From positions 14,009 to 78,008 of the forward strand of contig CACORA010000005.1 of assembly GCA_902629495.1 (NCBI GenBank): DNA of 64,000 nt, written 5' to 3'. The notes beneath the pieces are model-generated. The model did not search any database, was not told the origin of the DNA, and saw only the letters and a program-made list of their open reading frames with translations. The translations under genes and the position numbers were made by a program. Each line of letters starts with the position of its first letter. Position 1 is the first letter of the stretch. Positions 28,580 to 38,443 of the stretch are shown here, piece after piece. This stretch comes from Planctomycetaceae bacterium (GTDB lineage: Bacteria > Planctomycetota > Planctomycetia > Pirellulales > UBA1268).

Positions 28580-29366
28580 TTGACTCTCTCTCACGTGAAA
28601 AAAGCCATTCAAAAAATTCTTGTGATGTATAGACCTTCCGACTTGCACCATGACCTTCATTCGGAAAGATCGTACATTTAGCTAGTGCTCCACCTTTATC
28701 CTGAATGAGTTTCACCATTTGTTCTGATCGATCCGCCGGTACGACTGTGTCATTCTCACCGTGGAATGCCCATACGGGAATGGTAGTCAGGTTTTCAGCC
28801 CATTGATCAAGCTCGGGAGTGATGTCTTTGGGGCCATTTTTTCCGAGACCCCCAACAACGGGTGCAATAGCCGCGAAGTGCTGTGGTGAATGGGCTGCCC
28901 ATACCCATGTTCCATACCCTCCCATACTGTTCCCAGTGAGATAAATCCGGGAATGATCAACGGGCATTGTTGTACAGATGTATTCATAAAGGATATTCAG
29001 ATCTTCTGGCCGCCATCCCTGGAGCGCCTGTGGCGCAATCAAAATAGAAGGCTCATCGACAAATTGATCTAAACCATTTTCTACACCTCGACAGATCTGG
29101 CGAATTTTCTGAATGTTGGCACCACGTCCTCCACCACCATGTAAAAAGATCAGAACAGGGAAGTTCTTCTTTGATGTACTACGCTCAGGTGTAGCAGCGA
29201 GAAAGTCAGCATTCAAGGACTGCGTGCGCTGATGAACCTTGGTTGGTAGTGTTTGAATTGTCAGTTCTGTAGCGTGAACACATGCACCACAAAGAGCAAT
29301 CAGTGATGCGAACCCGAACAGTATTCGAAAGCGCCAACAAGATTGCTGCGTTGTTGAATACAACAT
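28569..29366 (-). CDS. Exported alpha/beta-hydrolase (PHB-depolymerase-like esterase)
   Basis: The 265-residue product starts at MLYSTTQQ. A hydrophobic leader (about residues 13-32, with LIALCGAC) acts as a signal peptide, possibly lipidated. The esterase core has VLIFLHGGGGRG, the nucleophile elbow LTGNSMGGYG with Ser147, FHGENDTVVP (acid) and NEGHGA (His). This fits dienelactone-hydrolase/PHB-depolymerase-like 'prolyl oligopeptidase-family' esterases common in planctomycetes. It overlaps the start of the PSD1 gene downstream and lies 19 bases after a sulfatase, so it belongs to one operon. Confidence 0.87.
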   Translation of the reverse strand: MLYSTTQQSCWRFRILFGFASLIALCGACVHATELTIQTLPTKVHQRTQSLNADFLAATPERSTSKKNFPVLIFLHGGGGRGANIQKIRQICRGVENGLDQFVDEPSILIAPQALQGWRPEDLNILYEYICTTMPVDHSRIYLTGNSMGGYGTWVWAAHSPQHFAAIAPVVGGLGKNGPKDITPELDQWAENLTTIPVWAFHGENDTVVPADRSEQMVKLIQDKGGALAKCTIFPNEGHGASRKVYTSQEFFEWLFSRERESNAD

Positions 29367-29385
29367 AGGAGCTTCTCCGTTTCGT

Positions 29386-31227
29386 TTATTTTTTAGGCTC
29401 AGGATCAAATTTCATACGATACGCTTTGTATTCTGGCCAAGTCAGCGTTCCATCATTATTTGTATCCGCATCCGGATGCTTTTCAAAGTATTGGTTTTTC
29501 CATTCTTCAGCGCTCAGTTTTTGAACGGTATTGTTTTTTGTGCTATTTGCTGGCCGGAATGGAGGTTGGGGAGGCGTTGCAGAGTCTGGACTGGGAATTC
29601 TTGATCGAAGCTTTTCTCGAAAGTCATTCAGTGTTGGACGGTAGTCTGCTTTGGTCGCAAGATTATTCCACTCGTTGGGATCGTTGATGCAGTCATACAA
29701 TTCCTCTTTTCCATTTTCGTAGCGAATATATCGCCAGTCTTTGCCACGAAGTGCATAGCTTTCTTTTTGTGGATCATATTTCATTCGCCATTTGTATAAG
29801 GCTGTGAGTGCTTCGTCGGGACCATCCCAGGTGCCGTCCGTAGGATGCTCAAGGAGCGGTTGAAAACTGTGGCCATCGAGAGAGTGGCCTTGTTCATTTT
29901 TCATAGTGTCACCCTGCAGGTCACAAAGATCAATCAATGTTGGGTAGATGTCAACTAAGGACACAGGTTGGCTACATGTTGTTCCTGTGACGGCCACGTT
30001 TGGAGCTCGTATAATGAGTGGTATGCGGGTGCTTTCCTGCCATAACGAGTTTTTATAGAGATAGTCCTTTTCGCCCATGCCCCATCCATGGTCACTTGTA
30101 AGAATAATGATGGTGTTTGTCTTAAGTTCCGTGTCATCGATTACGTCTAGAATACGTCCAAGTTGCTCATCTACGGATGCAATACTTGCGAGGTATGCCT
30201 GTATAAAATAACGCAGAGCTTCATCTTGCGATCCATATGATTTGACGAGTGTATGGAAAAGTTTGTGACCCATGTCTTCTGTGCGGGACGAGTCTGGTTC
30301 TTTACCTGTTGGTAAGCCGCGGATGGTATGGGCGAAGGTATCATCGATATCACCGTCGAGAATCTCAGGTAAGTCGATGTCGTCGATTGGGAACATATCA
30401 AAGAAACGTTGTGGGACGATCAGTGGAGTGTGTGGACGGATAAAACCAACACCCATAAAAAAAGGAATACGGTTCTTTGCCGTTGTTGCTGCAAGTTCTT
30501 GTAACTTTTTGATTGCCCAGTCTCCATTTTTTTCATCGGGGGTTGGGTCATGCTTTTCTGCAGAATAAATCTTCAATTCATCTACAGATTGCCAACCACC
30601 GGTGCGCCACATAAGTGGTTGACCATTGCTACTCGTTTTCCCGTCAAGGCTCACTAGTGGTCCGAAAGATCCGTCTACTGCCCCAATTTCACAGTACGGA
30701 GCAGGGGTGTCAGGGTGTGGAAGATTATTTTTCCCGTCGTAGGCAAAAGGGCCATAGTCAGCCCGATTGCCAAAGTGCTTCCATTCTCCGCGAACCATAT
30801 GGTGGAGTAGTTTTCCAGTTCCTAAGGTGTAGTAGTTATTCAAACGAAAGTAGTCCATAAGCGTTCGTGAGTTCTTGAGCACGTCATATGTATCCCACTT
30901 TGTAAAGCCGTAACAGCCTGAGTGATGTGGATAGATTCCAGAAAAAAGGCATGCACGGGATGGACCACATATTGGAATATTGCAGTGTGCCTGAGTGAAT
31001 CGTACGCCCGATGCTGCCAGTCGGACCATATTTGGCGTAACAGCCTTTCGATATCCACCGAATCCATCGACATAGTCATTCAGATCATCACATAAAATCA
31101 ATAGCACATTGGGATGACCTGATTTTTCTGTAGCAGGCTCTAATGCAAAGCATGTCGATGTGATCATACCTAGTGCAAGCAGGCAGAGACTCATTCTCGA
31201 AAAATAAAGACATGATGTACGATCCAT
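29386..31227 (-). CDS. Iduronate-2-sulfatase-like sulfatase with C-terminal EF-hand
   Basis: The 613-residue sulfatase has an N-terminal signal segment (residues 11-28), LCDDLNDY (metal aspartates 47-48), formylglycine motif C87-G-P-S-R91 and TSDHGWGMGEKDY. After the usual fold, residues 588-599 form a canonical EF-hand calcium loop with Asp588, Asn590, Asp592, Gly593 and Glu599. Such dockerin-like or calcium-binding tails are found in marine bacterial hydrolases. It begins the unit sulfatase-esterase-PSD1-DUF1501-DUF3500, with 19 bases to the esterase. Confidence 0.92.
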   Translation of the reverse strand: MDRTSCLYFSRMSLCLLALGMITSTCFALEPATEKSGHPNVLLILCDDLNDYVDGFGGYRKAVTPNMVRLAASGVRFTQAHCNIPICGPSRACLFSGIYPHHSGCYGFTKWDTYDVLKNSRTLMDYFRLNNYYTLGTGKLLHHMVRGEWKHFGNRADYGPFAYDGKNNLPHPDTPAPYCEIGAVDGSFGPLVSLDGKTSSNGQPLMWRTGGWQSVDELKIYSAEKHDPTPDEKNGDWAIKKLQELAATTAKNRIPFFMGVGFIRPHTPLIVPQRFFDMFPIDDIDLPEILDGDIDDTFAHTIRGLPTGKEPDSSRTEDMGHKLFHTLVKSYGSQDEALRYFIQAYLASIASVDEQLGRILDVIDDTELKTNTIIILTSDHGWGMGEKDYLYKNSLWQESTRIPLIIRAPNVAVTGTTCSQPVSLVDIYPTLIDLCDLQGDTMKNEQGHSLDGHSFQPLLEHPTDGTWDGPDEALTALYKWRMKYDPQKESYALRGKDWRYIRYENGKEELYDCINDPNEWNNLATKADYRPTLNDFREKLRSRIPSPDSATPPQPPFRPANSTKNNTVQKLSAEEWKNQYFEKHPDADTNNDGTLTWPEYKAYRMKFDPEPKK

Positions 31228-31350
31228 GGAATCTCTCCTTTACCTTTGCACGATCAGTCACTGCCACACGTCATAAGGTCGAACGATGGTAAAAATAAAG
31301 AAAAAGTTTTATTTTGATTCACGTGTTATTGAAATACTATACATCAGTGT

Positions 31351-32394
31351 TCAGGTACGGTGAACTTTATAAAAAAGGGCAGAGCATCCATCAGAGGTTG
31401 AGATAGGCTTTCCATGTGGAAGAAAGCCTGCCTCAGCAAGCATCGCGTGATGTTCAGAAAGTGTGTAACACGTGCCTTCTCCGAGGGTCAGTTTGAATAA
31501 GGTGAGCGCATAACATGCCATCCATAGTGCATGTATCCACTCAGAATCAGATGTATAGTGAGTCGTTAGGAGTGGTTCATGAATGCAAACGACCCCACCT
31601 TCTGAAATGCTATTGCGAATATTCTTAAGAATTTTAGTGTATTTCCGAGGCTGCCAGTCGTGGGCTGTATTGGAAAGAATATAAATATCTGCTTGTGGAA
31701 CGGCAGAAAAAAAATTTGTTTCATGTAGCACAATCTTGTTGGTATCTATTTGTTCGCGAGCCATAATCGCGCGCACAAACGTCATTGCATTGCATCTGTC
31801 GACGACAAGGGATTTTTGAAGAGTAGGTATTTTCTGAAGACATGCATTCACTACATATGGCGAGCCGGCTCCTATGTCAGCAAGTGTTTCGCATGATGGT
31901 GCCACTGCAGCGAGGCCCAACGCCAGAGGTTCTGCAAAATTCCGTGCCCGTGCCGCAAGTCCATATGCAATCTCCTGAGCACCAGCCGTATCATCCATGA
32001 TACTCGAGTCATTATCGTGGTGGCTGTAAAGAGGGACGGATTGTTTGTGAGGATTGCCTCGAAGGATGTTGATCAGATCCTCAACGTTTTCACCGCTACC
32101 CATTGCAAGATATGGCTTGCGGCTTGTTGGAAGATCTTCAGACAAGCATTCTTTGGCAAGTTGTGTGAGACGAAAGGAACCCTCACGTGTTTCAAGAATT
32201 CCCATTACATTCAGAAGAGAGAAAAACGTACGTGCACCCTGCCACGTAAAGCCAAGTTCTTCACCCAGTGATGCCTGGGAGAATTCATGATCTCCCATGA
32301 GTTTGATGAGCTTGATCCGCATGACGACTCGAAGGGCAAGGGCGGCTTCTTCAAATCGCAATAATGCGTACAGTCTTTCAGGTCCAGGCATCAT
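31351..32394 (-). CDS. SAM-dependent O-methyltransferase
   Basis: This 347-residue soluble protein has an N-terminal winged-helix dimerisation-type domain (about 1-100; GEELGFTWQGARTFFSLLNVMGILE) and a C-terminal O-methyltransferase_2 domain with SAM motif I LADIGAGSPYV. Later LSNTAHDWQPRKYTKILKNIRNSISEGG and HEPLL segments fit the caffeate/acetylserotonin/CrtF-like methyltransferase group. The substrate is unknown. The serine hydrolase gene upstream ends 6 bases before it, so they are coupled, which is unusual amid exported enzymes because this protein lacks a signal peptide. Confidence 0.87.
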   Translation of the reverse strand: MMPGPERLYALLRFEEAALALRVVMRIKLIKLMGDHEFSQASLGEELGFTWQGARTFFSLLNVMGILETREGSFRLTQLAKECLSEDLPTSRKPYLAMGSGENVEDLINILRGNPHKQSVPLYSHHDNDSSIMDDTAGAQEIAYGLAARARNFAEPLALGLAAVAPSCETLADIGAGSPYVVNACLQKIPTLQKSLVVDRCNAMTFVRAIMAREQIDTNKIVLHETNFFSAVPQADIYILSNTAHDWQPRKYTKILKNIRNSISEGGVVCIHEPLLTTHYTSDSEWIHALWMACYALTLFKLTLGEGTCYTLSEHHAMLAEAGFLPHGKPISTSDGCSALFYKVHRT

Positions 32395-32400
32395 TTCACT

Positions 32401-33639
32401 TCAGGGTTTGTCAAATGCCGGTAATAACATCTGTGGAATTTTACGAAGCATGGTGCCCATGCCTTTATTATGTGAGGTGACAACAGCAATCAAATCGAGG
32501 TCGGGAAAGAGAAAAAGGAATTGTCCACCTGCGCCTCGTCCTTGTTTTGATTGATACAGTCTTCCTGCCACCTCAAAGTTTTCGGTCCACCAAAAATACC
32601 CATAGGATGTATTGGAACCTGTTTTCTGAAGAGGACTGGTGGCGCGGTCAAGAAATGCTTCAGGAAGAAGTTGATTTCCATTCCAGCGACCGTGTGATAG
32701 TACCAGGAGGCCTATCTTTACCATGTCACGGGAGCAAAAACTGGATCCAGCAGCCGCCTTTGGCAGACCACTAACATCTGTTTGCCAGTGGTAGTTGCTA
32801 ATACCTAAAGGCAGTAGCAGCTGGGTGCGAATAAAGTCATCTGCAGTGCCAGGGACAGCAGACTCGAGTACCTGCATCGTGATCGATGGATCAGAAGACT
32901 GATACTTAAAGGCCCGAGGTGGAGCAGGAATGGCAGAGCTGTTTTCTAGAAACGCCTGAACATGCCCCTGACCATGAAGTAGTTGTGGCGTTTGGCGAAG
33001 GAGCCGAGTCTTTTGATCACTGAGTCGAATACCTGAAGTCATTTGCATCACTTGATCAAGGGTTATTGCATGCGCTCCTTTGACAAGAGATGTTCGATCA
33101 AGTCCTTTGAGAAATGAGATAATTGGTTTATCAAGGTCGGCCATCGAGAGATATCCCAACGCGATAGCTCTTCCAATGGCTAGAGTAGTGTACGACTTGG
33201 TGATTGACATCTGGTAATGTGGATAGTTGATTCGTCCACGTCGGTAGTACGACTCGAAAAGAAGCTTGCCTTGATAGCAGATTAGGAGACTGTCGATCTG
33301 ACCGATCTTTGGATTTTCTGAACGATCAGCGATTTCGTGAGCAAAGCGCAGCACATGATCTCGTTGCCCTCCATCAACACCAAGTGTTCCTACTTCAAGC
33401 CCATCATGTCGGTTCTCTGGAGAGATATTTATAAACGGTTGTGGAAGATCTGGAATTTTCTGTTCGAGTTGATATGAGATATCTTGAGCACTCAGACCAG
33501 GAACCTCAGGGGCAAGACCATTGGCGATGCGTGTCTCTGACGCTAGACCAGTTGCGCAGATCAGCACGAGCATAGCGGTTGAGAACAAAAAGAAGACAGA
33601 ACGCTTCCAAGTAGTCGTGAGATGCAATTGGGTACGCAT
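32401..33639 (-). CDS. Exported serine hydrolase (class C beta-lactamase-like)
   Basis: From MRTQLHLT the product is 412 residues with a signal peptide (about 1-34). The beta-lactamase/transpeptidase-like catalytic motifs are S145-I-T-K148 (in HYQMSITKSYTT) and a Tyr246 element in KYQSSD. The MQMTSGIRL segment is also typical. The family includes esterases, peptidases and penicillin-binding proteins, so an esterase or amidase role is more likely than drug resistance. A sulfatase gene ends 53 bases upstream. Confidence 0.85.
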   Translation of the reverse strand: MRTQLHLTTTWKRSVFFLFSTAMLVLICATGLASETRIANGLAPEVPGLSAQDISYQLEQKIPDLPQPFINISPENRHDGLEVGTLGVDGGQRDHVLRFAHEIADRSENPKIGQIDSLLICYQGKLLFESYYRRGRINYPHYQMSITKSYTTLAIGRAIALGYLSMADLDKPIISFLKGLDRTSLVKGAHAITLDQVMQMTSGIRLSDQKTRLLRQTPQLLHGQGHVQAFLENSSAIPAPPRAFKYQSSDPSITMQVLESAVPGTADDFIRTQLLLPLGISNYHWQTDVSGLPKAAAGSSFCSRDMVKIGLLVLSHGRWNGNQLLPEAFLDRATSPLQKTGSNTSYGYFWWTENFEVAGRLYQSKQGRGAGGQFLFLFPDLDLIAVVTSHNKGMGTMLRKIPQMLLPAFDKP

Positions 33640-33692
33640 GATAGCCTTGGTGTCGATCCACACACAGTGAATAATTAAATAACGAATAGGTC

Positions 33693-35336
33693 TTAGCCTT
33701 CTGCTGGGGCCATTGCTTTTTTCCAGCCTGCACGGAGTTGTCTCGTGAGTTGCTGAACAAGCGCTGGGTGTTGGTAGGCAATGTTGTGTTTTTCATATGG
33801 ATCTGTTTGATGATCAAACAACTCGATAAATACAGGTAAGTCGTCAGGATGTCTACGATCCTGCCACACAACAAGGCGATAGTGATCGGTACGCATGGAA
33901 TAGCCCATCAAGTGTTCCTCAAAGAGTTCACGCTCCCATCGAGCACCCTGTTGATTGATAATGCGCTGCTCCACTTCTTTAATCAATGGGCCAAACCACG
34001 TTTCTCTCATGCCGTGAGAGAGTGGATTGGCTGCCCATTCTCTGAGTGCTGGGTTAGGATATTGACTAAAAGCTGCTTTTTTCCATTGCTTGTTTGGATC
34101 ATTGAGGAGCGGTAGAAAACTCTGGCCTTCAAGATGTTTGGGTTTTGAAACATTCGCAAGATCACAAAGTGTTGGAAAAAGATCTACAAGTTCAACGAGT
34201 GCATTCGATTTTTTTCCTCGAATTTTCATATCCGGTGTAGAGAGAATCAAAGGTACTCTGGTTGCTATTTCATAGTTTGTCGCTTTTCCCCATACGCCCA
34301 TGTCACCAAGATGCCATCCATGATCACCCCATACAACGATGATCGTGTTGTTGCGCAGTCCACTATTGTCGAGGGCCTCAAGGAGGAGACCGATCTGGGC
34401 ATCAACATAACTCGTGCTCGCGAGATATGCATGCTTGAGCGTGCGCGCTAACTGTTGGTCAAGAGGGCCATATTTTGGAATATTGGATCGAGTACGGAGT
34501 TCAAAAGAGGCATGAAGTCCCATCGCCGCACCATGTGTTGGTGGTGTTTCATCAGCCAGAATCGGTATCTTCGATGGGTCATAGAGATCCCAGTATTTTA
34601 CTGGAGCACACCAGTTGAGGTGAGGAAGAACATAACCCATGGCGAGAAAAAAAGGCTTATTGTTTTCGGCCATCTCACGCATGGTCTTAATTGCGAGCAA
34701 CGTGTTGTATCCGTCGATATAGGCATGGTCCGGAACATCCGCCTTCTCGAAAGCCGGACCACTTGCCAGCCCGCGTCGAGCTGCGTCTCCATATTTAGCA
34801 AACATCTGCTCAAAATTTTTCTTTCGAAGCTGTATGTTCTCAGGAAGTCGATACGGTCCGTTTGGCTTCTTAATGTTGGGTCCAAGCTGTTTGGCAGCAT
34901 CTCGACTCCATGAACGGCCATCATCTGTATCACCGTTATGAAATATTTTTCCAACATACGCAGCGTCATATCCATTCGCAATCAAATGTTCTGGAAGTGT
35001 CAGAATATCTGGCTGGAGCTCTCGGAGAGCAACATGATTATGAAAGAGCCCTGTTGTTTCTGGGCGAACTCCAGTCATGAGACTTGCTCGTGATGGTCGG
35101 CAGATGGCCTGCTGGCAATAGGCACGATTGAAGAGAAGTCCGCGATCAGCCAGTTCGTTTAGATGGGGCGTCTGAGCAATGGGAGAACCATAACATCCAA
35201 GCTCAGGCCGGAGATCATCAACGGCAATAAAAAGAATATTTGGTTGTTCAGCAGCGCGAATACAATCGACACTTACCAAGCGCGTAGCTGCCGTTAGGAA
35301 GAAAAAGACAAAAGATAAATATTGAGAATGGTTCAT
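33693..35336 (-). CDS. Iduronate-2-sulfatase-like sulfatase, exported
   Basis: The 547-residue sulfatase has a signal peptide (about 1-28), [13 protein letters not shown] with metal aspartates 40-41, formylglycine motif C79-R-P-S-R83 and [13 protein letters not shown]. The DDLRPELGCYG form is the signature of planctomycete iduronate-2-sulfatase relatives. The C-terminal part is longer than usual, with an insertion around residues 430-480 (AANPLSHGMRETWFG). It is transcribed with the serine hydrolase and methyltransferase that follow. Confidence 0.92.
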   Translation of the reverse strand: MNHSQYLSFVFFFLTAATRLVSVDCIRAAEQPNILFIAVDDLRPELGCYGSPIAQTPHLNELADRGLLFNRAYCQQAICRPSRASLMTGVRPETTGLFHNHVALRELQPDILTLPEHLIANGYDAAYVGKIFHNGDTDDGRSWSRDAAKQLGPNIKKPNGPYRLPENIQLRKKNFEQMFAKYGDAARRGLASGPAFEKADVPDHAYIDGYNTLLAIKTMREMAENNKPFFLAMGYVLPHLNWCAPVKYWDLYDPSKIPILADETPPTHGAAMGLHASFELRTRSNIPKYGPLDQQLARTLKHAYLASTSYVDAQIGLLLEALDNSGLRNNTIIVVWGDHGWHLGDMGVWGKATNYEIATRVPLILSTPDMKIRGKKSNALVELVDLFPTLCDLANVSKPKHLEGQSFLPLLNDPNKQWKKAAFSQYPNPALREWAANPLSHGMRETWFGPLIKEVEQRIINQQGARWERELFEEHLMGYSMRTDHYRLVVWQDRRHPDDLPVFIELFDHQTDPYEKHNIAYQHPALVQQLTRQLRAGWKKAMAPAEG

Positions 35337-35438
35337 GTATAAACAAAAAAAGAGAACACACCGACGAATTGATGAACGTATCTATCGTATTTTAGGACAA
35401 AGCAGTCAGACGCGCAGAGGACCAATGATACGAAAAGA

Positions 35439-36902
35439 TTAGTTGCGCGTCCGTCCTCTATCGACTACGGATTGCAGTTCATTGGTGAGTCGTCTAACAA
35501 TTTCTGGATGGTCTTCATAAAGGTTATTGCTTTCCTGTAAGTCTTCGGCAAGGTTGTAGAGTTGACCTTCTGATCGCGTCACCTCCTTTTTTTCGTTATC
35601 CGAAAATCCACCGGAGCCCTTTCCAGTAATAAGTTTCCATGGGCCTGAGCGAAAAGCCATTAGTTTACGACCAGCCTGAATAGCCAAGGAAGGCCGAACA
35701 ACATGATCGTCACCAAGGAGGATGGGCAGAAAACTAAAACTATCTGGGCCTGCATCCTCAGGCAATTTGGTATCTGTCAGATCAGCGAATGTAGCCAGCA
35801 TGTCGCAGAACGATATCGTCTGATCAGAACGAGAACCTCCTTGAATCCTGTCAGGCCATCGTGCGATAAAAGGCATTCGATGGCCACCCTCCCATGCATC
35901 AGCCTTCATTCCCCGCAGGGAGCCAACGGAAGAGTGATGAAAACGTTTACGATCATGTTGATACCATACAGGACCATTATCTGATGAAAAAAAGACAAGT
36001 GTGTTTCCCTTCATTCCATGATGATCCAGTGCAGCAAGCACCCGGCCAATCATGTGATCTACCATCATCACAAAGTCACCATACATTCCTACGTCACTTT
36101 TCCCGGTAAAGTCTTTTGAGGGAAGCCATGGCGTATGCGGTGCTGGATAGGCGAGATAAAGCATCATTGGTGATGTGCCATCTCCATTACTGTGCTTGTT
36201 AATCACTGCAATAGCTTCGTCAGTAAATCGAGGCAGTACATCTTCAAGTTGTAAGTCGGGTGCAATGCCACCAGCTCTCCAGAAGGCACCCTGAATCGGG
36301 CTCCAACCTTCTGTTGCATTGGCTGCGATGGTGTTGGTTGGTGGTTGGACAGCAGTTCTATTACGAATGTAAAAATAGGGCGGAATATCGGTCGAAGCTC
36401 GAATTCCAAAAAAATAATCGAAGCCCCGGTCAACGGGTCCACCAAGAAGTGGTCTATCAAAGCCATTTTCATCAAAGCCAAGATGCCATTTGCCAACCAT
36501 AGACGTCTGATATCCATGTGACTTCAGCAGGGATGCAATGGTCATTCGCTCAGGATCGATGGTTGCCTGTTTTTTCCATGCGCCTGAGTTGGCACGAAAT
36601 GGGTATTGACCTGTCAGAAGTCCATACCGTGATACATGGCATAACGGACCAGCAGCATGGGCATCTGTGAAGATCATGCCTTCCTGAGCCAACTTTTCTA
36701 TATTCGGCATGCGAATTTTCGAAGATTGATTAAATGGACGTGGATCGCCATATCCCATGTCATCCACAAGGATGAAGACAATATGTGGGAGACTATCAGT
36801 GTCACTTGCAATTGTGATATTACTTGTGACCACAGCAGCAATTAACGAAAATATAAAATGCATCACGCGACACAAAGATGCGCTATGGCTAGTGATTTGC
36901 AT
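35439..36902 (-). CDS. Type I sulfatase with atypical CHVSR active-site motif
   Basis: The 487-residue exported sulfatase has a leader of about 32 residues, VDDMGYGD (metal aspartates 47-48), GKWHLGF, and SSDNGPVWYQ. The formylglycine site reads C88-H-V-S-R92, while the consensus is C-x-(P/A)-x-R; relatives of this arylsulfatase branch usually show CTPSRYGLLTG. I checked the codons: TGC CAT GTA TCA CGG. Valine in place of Pro/Ala may lower or prevent maturation. All other family hallmarks look intact. It lies between two sulfatase genes, with gaps of 102 and 92 bases. Confidence 0.9.
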   Translation of the reverse strand: MQITSHSASLCRVMHFIFSLIAAVVTSNITIASDTDSLPHIVFILVDDMGYGDPRPFNQSSKIRMPNIEKLAQEGMIFTDAHAAGPLCHVSRYGLLTGQYPFRANSGAWKKQATIDPERMTIASLLKSHGYQTSMVGKWHLGFDENGFDRPLLGGPVDRGFDYFFGIRASTDIPPYFYIRNRTAVQPPTNTIAANATEGWSPIQGAFWRAGGIAPDLQLEDVLPRFTDEAIAVINKHSNGDGTSPMMLYLAYPAPHTPWLPSKDFTGKSDVGMYGDFVMMVDHMIGRVLAALDHHGMKGNTLVFFSSDNGPVWYQHDRKRFHHSSVGSLRGMKADAWEGGHRMPFIARWPDRIQGGSRSDQTISFCDMLATFADLTDTKLPEDAGPDSFSFLPILLGDDHVVRPSLAIQAGRKLMAFRSGPWKLITGKGSGGFSDNEKKEVTRSEGQLYNLAEDLQESNNLYEDHPEIVRRLTNELQSVVDRGRTRN

Positions 36903-36994
36903 GCCTCGTCCTCAATATGGAAACTCTGCTATTTGATGCGTTGTTCGTCAACGAAACGAAATAGGATTAGTTGCTATTTTCCGAATGAAATGAA

Positions 36995-38425
36995 TTATTT
37001 TTTTACAGTTCTTTCAGATTGTTTTTTGAATTCGCGTGTTGCCTTTGTCGGTAACCATTGACATAATTCATCAAGTACTTTTTTATGGCGAGGATCATCG
37101 ACAAGATTGTGAAACTCATCGGCATCCGTTCGGTGGTTGTAGAGTTCTTTGGCACCATCTTTATAAATAATCAGTCGCCAGTCCCGATTACGGATGGAAT
37201 GATTTCCAAAGTATGATGACGTGATGGCAGGTCGTATTCTTTTCGTGGTTGGATTATTGATTTGTGCACAAAGAGACGTCCCCTCAAGCTGTTTGGATTC
37301 CGGAAGACCACAGAGCTCTATCAATGTTGGATAGAGGTCAATCAGGCTGACCGCTTCACGACACGTTTCCGCAGGATGGATGTTGGGTCCGGCAATAAGT
37401 AAAGGAACACGCGTGGATTCTTCCCACAGTGTGCGTTTGGCCCAGTGCTGTTTTTCACCGAGATGAAATCCGTGATCACTCCACAGAACAACAATAGTGT
37501 TATTTGCATGCATGCTTGAGTCGAGTGCATCAAGAACAGTGCCAACGCAGTGGTCCACAAAACTAATGGATGCTAAATAGGCTTGTGTGAGATCTCGTTG
37601 CTTTCCAAATTGGAGGACACTTTTATGTGTCGGAGCAGCAGCATAGGTATTGATATCTAGAAAATTTTTCGGGAGATCATCTAAATCTGAAAGGGGATTA
37701 TTCGGCAATGCAAGAGACGTGTGTTCATAGAGCGTGAACCAGTGTGGGGGTACGAAGAGAGGGACATGTGGTCGAAAAAAGCCAATGGACATGAAGAACG
37801 GCTGACCAAAGTTGTTTTGTATGAGTTCGGCCGCATTGCATGCAAGCGCATAGTCGGCCATCTCATCGTCGGTTTCAGGATACGCACCCCAATCCCAACT
37901 CCCACTCCAACTAGCAGGACGATTCATCGGTTTTTTAGGCCTGGGACTTCGTTGTCGCCCCAAAGAGGTATCAATGTCGCTCGAAAGACGTCCGCGAAAA
38001 CCATGATGGAGTACTTTTCCACCAGAGATTGTGTGATATCCATGCGTCTTAAAATAGTTATGGATTGTTGGGCTATCTGTGAGTGTGGGGAGTTCGGCAT
38101 AACTTGGTCCAAGCTCATAACTGCCATGGGTAGTCGCTGCCAATCCTGATAGGACACTGATGCGTGAGGCTGAACACACTGGTACAGCACAGTGTGCATT
38201 GATGAAGCTTCTTCCACGTCTGGCAAGTGCATCCATATGAGGCGTCTGAACATCCGGATGACCTCCAAGAAAGCCAGTCCAGTCATTGAGATCATCGATA
38301 CAGATCATCAGAACATTGGGATGGGTAGGTTTCCCAGAAGGCGCGGCATCCGTGTATCTGATGATGGGAAACCATGACCCAATAAAGACTGATACAAGAA
38401 CAATGGCTTGAAATTTTTTTTTCAT
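36995..38425 (-). CDS. Iduronate-2-sulfatase-like sulfatase, exported
   Basis: The 476-residue protein has a signal peptide (Lys-rich start, hydrophobic 6-22), CIDDLNDWTGFLGGHP with metal aspartates 44-45, formylglycine motif C84-S-A-S-R88 and LWSDHGFHLGEKQHW. The Ala form of the motif is accepted by the maturation system. The overall pattern is very close to the sulfatase at 4473, so they may be paralogs with different specificities. It follows the giant GDSL/propeller/cytochrome gene by 18 bases, implying one transcript. Confidence 0.92.
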   Translation of the reverse strand: MKKKFQAIVLVSVFIGSWFPIIRYTDAAPSGKPTHPNVLMICIDDLNDWTGFLGGHPDVQTPHMDALARRGRSFINAHCAVPVCSASRISVLSGLAATTHGSYELGPSYAELPTLTDSPTIHNYFKTHGYHTISGGKVLHHGFRGRLSSDIDTSLGRQRSPRPKKPMNRPASWSGSWDWGAYPETDDEMADYALACNAAELIQNNFGQPFFMSIGFFRPHVPLFVPPHWFTLYEHTSLALPNNPLSDLDDLPKNFLDINTYAAAPTHKSVLQFGKQRDLTQAYLASISFVDHCVGTVLDALDSSMHANNTIVVLWSDHGFHLGEKQHWAKRTLWEESTRVPLLIAGPNIHPAETCREAVSLIDLYPTLIELCGLPESKQLEGTSLCAQINNPTTKRIRPAITSSYFGNHSIRNRDWRLIIYKDGAKELYNHRTDADEFHNLVDDPRHKKVLDELCQWLPTKATREFKKQSERTVKK

Positions 38426-38443
38426 GTATACACCGCAGAACTA

